A stretch of 13,978 nt of DNA, taken from positions 1 through 13,978 of the forward strand of contig CAJMDR010000024.1 of assembly GCA_905212215.1 (NCBI GenBank), read 5' to 3'. Both the position numbers and the translations under genes were made by a program. The first letter of the stretch is position 1; every line of letters begins with the position of its first letter. Source of the DNA: an uncultured Porphyromonadaceae bacterium (GTDB lineage Bacteria; Bacteroidota; Bacteroidia; Bacteroidales; Muribaculaceae). A model generated the notes under the pieces. That model saw only the letters and a program-made list of their open reading frames with translations, had not been told where the DNA came from and did no database searches. This document shows positions 8,826 to 13,978 of this stretch, one piece after another.

Positions 8826-10616
8826 TTATTCTCCGGCAATTTCCATAAGTTCAAGGAGACGCACCTCGGCGGAGTCTATGGTATCGGCAAGTTCCTGCAT
8901 TCGTTTTCCGGCTTCCACTATCTCCAGTCCGGACATGGTGCCGGATGACATCTTCTTTTCTAAGCTGTCACGTTCTGCCTCTAATTCAGGCAATTGCCTT
9001 TCCAGTTCTTCTCTTTCCTTCTTCTCTTTGAATGAAAGGCCTTTACGTTCTCTCGGCTGTCTGCGTTGAGGAGTGACTGAAACCGTTTCCTGTTTCTGCT
9101 GTTTCTTCTTTTCCGCCTCGCGTCTGCGCTCCACTTCGCGGTACTGCGAATAGCTACCGGGGAAATCCTCTATTGTGCCGTCACCTTTCAGCACGAACAG
9201 ATGGTTCACTATACGATCGAGGAAGAAGCGGTCGTGGCTGACCACTATCACGCAGCCTTCAAAGTTTGCGAGATAATCCTCAAGAATGGAGAGAGTAAGT
9301 ATGTCGAGGTCGTTGGTAGGCTCGTCGAAGACAAGGAAGTTCGGGCGCTGCATAAGGGTGAGTGCTAAGTTGAGACGCCGTTTCTCCCCTCCACTGAGTT
9401 TGTTGATATATTTCTGCTGGTCGGGTACCGGAAAAAGAAAATGACAAAGGAACTGCGAAACAGAAAGTTTTGTCTTGGAGTCGAGCCAAATTTCCTCGGC
9501 AATCTCCCTCACTGCATCTATTACCTTCTTCGATGGGTCAAGGTTGAGTATTCCCTGTTGCGAATAATAGCCGAACTTCACCGTCTGGCCTATGTCAAAG
9601 TGTCCGCTGTCAGGCTTCAGTTCACCTAACAACATCTTAAGCAGAGTGGTCTTACCTACTCCATTGGGTCCGACAATGCCTATTTTATCGTATCTGGCAA
9701 AAGTATAGTTCCAGTCTTTGAGAATAGTCTTTTCGCCAAAAGCTTTTGACACACCATGCGCCTCGAATATCTTGGAACCGATATAAGAGCCCTTCACAGC
9801 CACGTTTACCTGTTGCTGACGCAAATCCACCTTTGAGCGTTCCTGAAGGTCGTAGAAGGCATCTATGCGGTATTTTGCCTTACTTCCTCTGGCTTGTGGC
9901 TGACGGCGCATCCAGTCAAGTTCCGTGCGCAGCAAATTGCTCACCTTGGCTAATTCCGCACCCATCTGAGCCATGCGTTCATCGCGCTTGACAAGATAAT
10001 AGTCGTAGTTTCCTTCGTAGCTGTAGAGTTGTTTGCGGTCAATCTCCACGATGCGGTTGCAGACGCGGTCAAGGAACCAGCGGTCATGGGTGACCATGAG
10101 CAGAGAGGTGTTGCGGGTGGAAAGATATTCTTCCAGCCATTCTATAGTCTCCACATCAAGGTGGTTGGTAGGCTCGTCGAGCATCAGGAACTGAGGTTCC
10201 TGAAGAAGCACCCTCGCAATGGCGGCCCTTTTCAGCTGGCCTCCGCTCATATTGCCGGGATGAGCCTCGAAGTCAGTCACCCCGAGACGGTGAAGCATCT
10301 CCTTAGCCCTGTCTTCGGCCGTCCAGTCGTCATCGCCATGTGGCGGCACAACAGCCTGCAGGACAGGTATATCAGGAGAAAAAACGGGCACTTGGCTCAA
10401 GTAACCCGTTTTTAAATCTTTTGCAAAAGTAATGGTACCCTTACCATAGTCCTCCTCTCCTGCCAGGATACGCAGCAAAGTGGATTTACCAAGTCCGTTG
10501 CGGGCAATGAGACCCACCTTGTCACCACGGTTTATCGTCAGCGAGAGGTGGGAGAACAAAACATCGGCGCCAAAGGCCTTCTCAAGGTCTTCGACCTGCA
10601 AGTAAGGGGTAGCCAT
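8826..10616 (-). CDS. uup: ABC-F family ATPase, Uup subfamily
   Basis: The 596-residue protein has two complete ABC domains and a C-terminal coiled-coil domain, with no membrane segments, as in E. coli Uup, a ribosome-associated ABC-F protein linked to transposon excision and branched DNA. NBD1 has Walker A ARNGLGKST (38-46), signature MSGGQ (123-127), Walker B with E148 and switch H177. NBD2 has GPNGVGKTT (from 316), signature LSGGEK (407-412) and E432. Unlike the other ABC-F protein of this window, both composite ATP sites look intact. The C-terminus (about 520-596) is rich in Glu/Lys/Arg/Leu and should form an antiparallel coiled coil that in Uup binds DNA. It starts 31 bases after ridA. 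Subfamily assignment rests on the coiled-coil tail and length. Confidence 0.92.
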   Translation of the reverse strand: MATPYLQVEDLEKAFGADVLFSHLSLTINRGDKVGLIARNGLGKSTLLRILAGEEDYGKGTITFAKDLKTGYLSQVPVFSPDIPVLQAVVPPHGDDDWTAEDRAKEMLHRLGVTDFEAHPGNMSGGQLKRAAIARVLLQEPQFLMLDEPTNHLDVETIEWLEEYLSTRNTSLLMVTHDRWFLDRVCNRIVEIDRKQLYSYEGNYDYYLVKRDERMAQMGAELAKVSNLLRTELDWMRRQPQARGSKAKYRIDAFYDLQERSKVDLRQQQVNVAVKGSYIGSKIFEAHGVSKAFGEKTILKDWNYTFARYDKIGIVGPNGVGKTTLLKMLLGELKPDSGHFDIGQTVKFGYYSQQGILNLDPSKKVIDAVREIAEEIWLDSKTKLSVSQFLCHFLFPVPDQQKYINKLSGGEKRRLNLALTLMQRPNFLVFDEPTNDLDILTLSILEDYLANFEGCVIVVSHDRFFLDRIVNHLFVLKGDGTIEDFPGSYSQYREVERRREAEKKKQQKQETVSVTPQRRQPRERKGLSFKEKKEREELERQLPELEAERDSLEKKMSSGTMSGLEIVEAGKRMQELADTIDSAEVRLLELMEIAGE

Positions 10617-10647
10617 GACTTATGTCGTTCAATAAGTGCTTATATAA

Positions 10648-11022
10648 TTAGAGCGCTGCAATTACCTCTATCTCCACCAAAGCTTTTTTAGGAAGCTCCT
10701 TCACTGCAAAAGCGCAGCGGGCGGGATAAGTCTTCTGGAAATGACGTGCATATACCTCGTTCATGGGGCCGAAGAGGCTCATGTCGGCTAAGAACACCGT
10801 AGTCTTGACAACATTGTCGAGAGTGGCTCCGGCTGCCTCGAGGATAGCCTTTATGTTGAGAATGGACTGCTCGGTCTGACCTGTGATGTCAGCGGGCATC
10901 TCGCCTGTTTCAGGATTGATGGGGAGCTGGCCGGAAACGAAAACGAGGTTTCCTGCCTGCACTGCCTGTGAATAGGGGCCGATTGCTCCGGGGGCCTTGG
11001 GTGTTGCGATTTCTTTTTTCAT
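10648..11022 (-). CDS. ridA: RidA family reactive enamine/imine deaminase
   Basis: RidA hydrolyses reactive 2-aminoacrylate and related enamines made by PLP enzymes, protecting other PLP enzymes in the cytosol. The 124-residue length is standard for this trimeric fold. The family markers are present: GPYSQAV near the start, VFVSGQLP, the NIKAIL-x-x-AG segment with VVKTTVFLADM, the catalytic Arg102 in YPARCAF, and Glu118/Glu120 in the final VEIEVIAA strand. It begins 12 bases after clpX and is followed by the Uup-like gene, so it is probably transcribed with clpX. Presence of the catalytic Arg supports true deaminase activity rather than a diverged paralogue. Confidence 0.96.
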   Translation of the reverse strand: MKKEIATPKAPGAIGPYSQAVQAGNLVFVSGQLPINPETGEMPADITGQTEQSILNIKAILEAAGATLDNVVKTTVFLADMSLFGPMNEVYARHFQKTYPARCAFAVKELPKKALVEIEVIAAL

Positions 11023-11034
11023 GGTCTATGGGGG

Positions 11035-12288
11035 TTATGCGAGTTCATTGAAGTGCGCTTTGTCGAGCTGTGCCTCAATGTACTGCGGGGTTATAGTAAT
11101 TGATTTTTCTTTTGCCGAGGGGCCTTCGAACATGGCGTCGACCATTACGGTTTCCACTATTGAACGGAGACCGCGGGCACCAAGTTTGTATTCCAGAGCC
11201 TTGTCCACGATGCAGTCAAGTGCTTCGGGGGTGAACTCCAATTCCTTGCCGTCTATTTCGAAGAGCTTCTTGTACTGACGTATCACGGCATTCTTCGGCT
11301 CGGTGAGTATGGCACGGAGGGCATCCCTGTCAAGCGGCTCAAGACTGGTGAGCACCGGAAGACGACCAATTATTTCCGGGATGAGGCCGAAAGACTTCAG
11401 GTCCTGAGGCATGACATAGCGCATGAGGTTCTCGCGCTGATGCTTGCGTTCTGCACTGTTCTGGCCGAAACCTACGGTGTGCGTGTTGAGTCGAGCTGCT
11501 ATCTTACGCTCTATTCCGTCAAAAGCGCCGCCACAGATGAAGAGGATATTCTTTGTATCCACGGCAATCATTTTCTGCTCAGGGTGCTTTCTGCCACCGT
11601 TCGGCGGAACGAGCACAACGCTGCCTTCGAGAAGTTTAAGGAGTCCCTGCTGAACACCTTCGCCGCTGACATCGCGGGTAATGGATGGATTATCGCTCTT
11701 ACGGGCTATCTTGTCGATTTCGTCAATAAAGACAATTCCTTTCTCTGCTCTCGCCACATCGTAGTCGCAGGCCTGGAGAAGGCGTGTGAGAAGGCTTTCT
11801 ATATCCTCGCCTACATAACCGGCCTCGGTAAGCACCGTGGCGTCGACAATGGTAAAGGGTACATCAAGCAATCTCGCTATGGATTTCGCCAGAAGAGTCT
11901 TTCCGGTACCGGTAGGGCCTACCATTACGATGTTAGATTTTTCAATCTCCACATCGTCGTCGGAAATTCCTTTCTCCGCCTGGGCAAGACGTTTATAATG
12001 ATTGAAAACGGCTACCGAGAGATATTTCTTTGCTTCGTCCTGACCTATCACATACTGGTCAAGAAAAGCCTTTATTTCTTTCGGTACCGGCACTTTCTTC
12101 TTTGCCGAAGAAGTTGAGGCCTTCTGTTTTTTCAGCTTTCCTAACTGGGTATCACGGGCTCGGTCTATCACCTCTATGCAATCGGTGCACATGGTAAGAC
12201 CGGGCAAAACGGTCACTACGGGTGTAGCCGCAGTGTGATATGCGCCGCAAAGCACACAACGTTCGGTTTCGGCAGTTTTCTTTGCCAC
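11035..12288 (-). CDS. clpX: ClpX, ATP-dependent unfoldase subunit of the ClpXP protease
   Basis: ClpX forms a hexamer that unfolds tagged proteins and feeds them to ClpP. The 417-residue product has the N-terminal four-Cys zinc-binding domain (C11, C14, C34, C37), a Ser/Lys-rich linker (about 51-69), Walker A GPTGTGKT (124-131), pore loop GYVGED (157-162), Walker B VFIDEID (186-192), the RKH loop (233-235) and a ClpP-docking tripeptide VGF (272-274) where many relatives have IGF or LGF. The start is GTG at 12286-12288: a stop codon (TAG) lies two codons upstream in frame, and no later start would keep the zinc domain. No Shine-Dalgarno is visible. clpP lies upstream, separated by a large hairpin element; ridA follows after 12 bases. 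Confidence 0.97.
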   Translation of the reverse strand: MAKKTAETERCVLCGAYHTAATPVVTVLPGLTMCTDCIEVIDRARDTQLGKLKKQKASTSSAKKKVPVPKEIKAFLDQYVIGQDEAKKYLSVAVFNHYKRLAQAEKGISDDDVEIEKSNIVMVGPTGTGKTLLAKSIARLLDVPFTIVDATVLTEAGYVGEDIESLLTRLLQACDYDVARAEKGIVFIDEIDKIARKSDNPSITRDVSGEGVQQGLLKLLEGSVVLVPPNGGRKHPEQKMIAVDTKNILFICGGAFDGIERKIAARLNTHTVGFGQNSAERKHQRENLMRYVMPQDLKSFGLIPEIIGRLPVLTSLEPLDRDALRAILTEPKNAVIRQYKKLFEIDGKELEFTPEALDCIVDKALEYKLGARGLRSIVETVMVDAMFEGPSAKEKSITITPQYIEAQLDKAHFNELA

Positions 12289-12315
12289 GTTCTATTATTA
12301 TTTACAGATGACAGA

Positions 12316-12418
12316 AAAGCCAATCATGCATCATTCAAAAGAATGAAATGGATTTCCGGAATAATGACAGAATCATGAATAATAATTCGCTTATTTCCGG
12401 AAATCCATTATTGGCTTT
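12316..12418 (-). promoter_or_regulatory. Large structured element (predicted three-way junction) between clpP and clpX
   Basis: Reading the transcribed (-) strand, three perfect helices nest with no crossing: an outer 9-bp stem (12410-12418 with 12316-12324, AAAGCCAAT/ATTGGCTTT), an inner 15-bp stem (12395-12409 with 12347-12361, including TTCCGG) and a side hairpin TCATTC-TTTT-GAATGA (12341-12346 with 12331-12336). The outer and inner stems are continuous on the 5' side, so they could stack; six bases (TGCATG) stay unpaired. After the outer stem comes TTTTCTGTC, a short T-run. The element starts 11 bases after clpP's stop and ends 27 bases before clpX's GTG. It could be an attenuator, an mRNA stability or processing site, or a palindromic (REP/MITE-like) insertion. 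The pairing is seen directly; the role is inference. Confidence 0.7.
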
Positions 12419-12429
12419 ATGCTATAATA

Positions 12430-13179
12430 TTATTTATTCTCACTCCTTTTGCGCTCGTTCACCAGAACTTTGTCCACCATACCATATTCCATGGCTTCTT
12501 TGGCGGTCATCCAGTAGTCACGGTCGGAGTCTGTCTTCACTTTCTCGAAGGGCTGGCCGGAATGGAAGCTGATGATGTTGTACAGCTCATCGCGGAGTTT
12601 GAGGATTTCACGTGCTGTGATTTCGATGTCGGAAGCCTGACCCTGGGCGCCGCCCATCGGCTGGTGAATCATGACTCTGGAATGAGGCAGTGCCATGCGT
12701 TTCCCTTTCTGTCCGGCTACTAAGAGCACTGATGCCATACTTGCAGCTATGCCTGTGCATATAGTGGCCACATCGCAGTTAATATGCTGCATCGTATCGT
12801 AGATGCCTAAGCCGGCATATACGCTTCCGCCGGGAGAGTTGATATAGATGTTAACATCCTTGCCGGGATCCACGGAGTCAAGATAGAGTAACTGGGCGGT
12901 GATGATGTTTGCCGAAGTATCAGTTACCTGGGTACCGAGGAATATGATACGATCCATCATCAGACGGGAGAACACGTCAAGCTGGGTGACGTTGAGCTGG
13001 CGCTCTTCCAGGATGTACGGATTCATGTAATCAGCATGCGGTACGGATACCGGTGATGCTTGGGGTGCATATACCGGAGCGGCCGCAGTGCTTATGTAAT
13101 TGGCATACTGATGCAGCGTGTTACTGCTGATACCTTTATGGTTTACTGCGTAATTTCTGAAATCTTGTTGTAGGTTCAT
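12430..13179 (-). CDS. clpP: ClpP, proteolytic subunit of the ClpXP/ClpAP protease
   Basis: ClpP is the tetradecameric serine peptidase that degrades substrates threaded in by ClpX. The triad is Ser147 (GIAASMAS), His172 (MIHQP) and Asp221 (SDRDYW), all in normal context, with [11 protein letters not shown] before it. I start at the ATG at 13179 (249 residues, [16 protein letters not shown]), which resembles other Bacteroidales ClpP N-termini; the frame extends to an ATG at 13245, but that hydrophobic extension ([11 protein letters not shown]) is not family-like. Residues 1 to about 53 precede the conserved [10 protein letters not shown] and include an Ala/Pro/Ser-rich stretch (about 31-47), longer than usual, likely part of a cleaved or flexible propeptide. 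It sits between tig and clpX. Confidence 0.96.
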   Translation of the reverse strand: MNLQQDFRNYAVNHKGISSNTLHQYANYISTAAAPVYAPQASPVSVPHADYMNPYILEERQLNVTQLDVFSRLMMDRIIFLGTQVTDTSANIITAQLLYLDSVDPGKDVNIYINSPGGSVYAGLGIYDTMQHINCDVATICTGIAASMASVLLVAGQKGKRMALPHSRVMIHQPMGGAQGQASDIEITAREILKLRDELYNIISFHSGQPFEKVKTDSDRDYWMTAKEAMEYGMVDKVLVNERKRSENK

Positions 13180-13326
13180 AAGTTGCGTTTTTAATATTCT
13201 AACAAATACTGCGCCCAAAAGCTTCCACCCATTCTTAAAAAACATTAAGGCTTAAAATGAAAGGAATTAATAGCCTCAACCTTTCAAGCTACTAAAAGGC
13301 TGAAGGAGCGGGGCAATTTAATGTGG

Positions 13327-13338
13327 TAAACGCGTTTA
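13327..13338. promoter_or_regulatory. Perfect 12-bp palindrome TAAACGCGTTTA upstream of clpP
   Basis: A perfect palindrome with a central CGCG lies about 150 bases before the clpP start and about 100 bases after the tig stop. Its AAACGCGTTT core resembles the general pattern of LacI-type operators, but no regulator gene is in the window. In this 255-base gap it is the clearest candidate operator; no exact TAnnTTTG box is seen on the - strand beside it. Function is inference only. Confidence 0.3.
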
Positions 13339-13370
13339 GGGAATGTGAGGCGTAGGATTGACTGCGATTT

Positions 13371-13419
13371 CAATTTAATAAATTACCAGTTACCGTTACG
13401 GGAACGGTAACCGGTAATT
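13371..13419 (-). terminator. Intrinsic terminator after tig
   Basis: On the - strand, 16 to 20 bases after the tig stop, a 17-position stem (13403-13419 with 13381-13397) has a single mismatch (C13412 opposite A13388) around a 5-base loop. It contains AACGGTAAC/GTTACCGTT and is followed on the - strand by the A/T-rich TTTATTAAATT. This should end the trigger factor transcript, implying that clpP has its own promoter between here and 13179. Confidence 0.8.
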
Positions 13420-13434
13420 ATATCTGTCAGTCCA

Positions 13435-13978
13435 TTATTCTTCTACGGGAGCATCCTCAGCGGAAATGAAGAGTTTGTTGAACTCCTCTACGCTTACGGT
13501 CTTCTCGTCTACCTTTGCCTTTGCGCGTACACCATTGAAGAGCTTGATGTCTACAGCCTGAGTAGCAAGGCGTTCGCGCACCTTCTGGTCCTTGAGCATC
13601 TCCTTGCTGTATTTCTCCAGCATATCCTCGGGAACGTTAGGCATACCATACTGTGCGAACTGGTCGCGGCAGGCCATGCGGGCTATTGACATGAGGTCTT
13701 CCTCATTGAGTTTGAGGTCGAGGTTTTTGGCAACACTGTCGGAAACGAGCTGCCAGCGGAGTCCCGGAACGAGTTTAGTGTATTCCTCATCTACGGACTC
13801 TTCGGTAATGCCCTCGTTGTTCTCCATGAGATATGATTTCAGTATTGCGTCGGGCAACGGGAATTCGCCGGCTGCCTTGAGCAGAGCTTCGCGGGCATCG
13901 ATGGTGAAGCGGTAATTGCTGTCGGATGCCAGCTGAGTAGCAACCATGTTCTTCAGAGCCTCTTTATATTCTTCCTCG
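13435..13978 (-). CDS. tig: Trigger factor, C-terminal part (5' end outside window)
   Basis: Trigger factor is the ribosome-bound chaperone that meets nascent chains. Only about 180 C-terminal residues are visible; the frame is open to the window edge (reading EEEYKEALKNMVATQL), so the ATG at 13947 is internal. The part seen is the helical C-terminal substrate-binding domain, with EFPLPDAILKSYLMEN, LRWQLVSDSVAKNLDL and the QFAQYG segment typical of the family, ending in an acidic tail (SAEDAPVEE). The N-terminal ribosome-binding and PPIase-like domains are not in the window. Identity is supported by the classic tig-clpP-clpX order; alone this region is one of the less conserved parts of the protein. 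Confidence 0.9.
   Translation of the reverse strand, partial: EEEYKEALKNMVATQLASDSNYRFTIDAREALLKAAGEFPLPDAILKSYLMENNEGITEESVDEEYTKLVPGLRWQLVSDSVAKNLDLKLNEEDLMSIARMACRDQFAQYGMPNVPEDMLEKYSKEMLKDQKVRERLATQAVDIKLFNGVRAKAKVDEKTVSVEEFNKLFISAEDAPVEE

Noticed and set aside
11440..12117. 225-codon open frame on the + strand within clpX
   Set aside because: ClpX on the opposite strand has every diagnostic motif across this stretch; the + frame has no recognisable features.
13177..13245. Upstream ATG giving a 271-residue ClpP with a hydrophobic N-terminal extension
   Set aside because: The extension is unlike ClpP N-termini, while the ATG at 13179 gives a family-like start; it could suggest a signal peptide but ClpP is cytosolic.

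Overview
The window looks like chromosomal backbone of a Bacteroidota member, most likely a Bacteroidales gut-type bacterium. The evidence is the tig-clpP-clpX order, a Bacteroides-type -7 promoter box (TATATTTG matching TAnnTTTG) before the CapA-like gene, mostly weak Shine-Dalgarno signals, and protein styles typical of that phylum. The family cannot be settled by eye. I see no rRNA, tRNA, CRISPR array, prophage or transposase.

Left part, + strand (1-5073): the C-terminal M domain of Ffh (SRP protein), then folD, a secreted CapA-type metallophosphatase-like protein, a YbiT-type ABC-F ATPase starting 3 bases after it, a small Dabb-domain protein and a flavodoxin-like protein whose reading frame appears broken near its 3' end. 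This block ends at a strong hairpin with a 15-bp perfect stem (5124-5161), placed to stop transcription from both sides.

Right part, - strand (5231-13978): reading in the direction of transcription, trigger factor (partial), a terminator, clpP, clpX, ridA, a Uup-type ABC-F ATPase, a zinc-type cation diffusion facilitator, pncA, pncB and a Fic-domain protein. Tig, ClpP and ClpX form the nascent-chain folding and ATP-dependent proteolysis module. PncA and PncB are consecutive steps of NAD salvage (nicotinamide to nicotinate to nicotinate mononucleotide) and overlap by 13 bases. The Fic gene directly follows pncB, so a presumed ATP-using protein-modifying enzyme is probably co-transcribed with NAD salvage.

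The most notable observations are: (1) a long, highly ordered inverted-repeat element filling the clpP-clpX gap, which folds on paper into a three-way junction (9-bp, 15-bp and 6-bp perfect stems) just before a GTG-started clpX; (2) a YbiT-like ABC-F protein in which one of the two composite ATP sites has lost all its key residues while the other is intact; (3) a single-base frameshift that removes the last helix of the flavodoxin-like protein; and (4) a compact Fic protein with an intact active-site motif but no inhibitory motif that I can recognise. I see no wholly new multi-gene system; the novelty is in these details.
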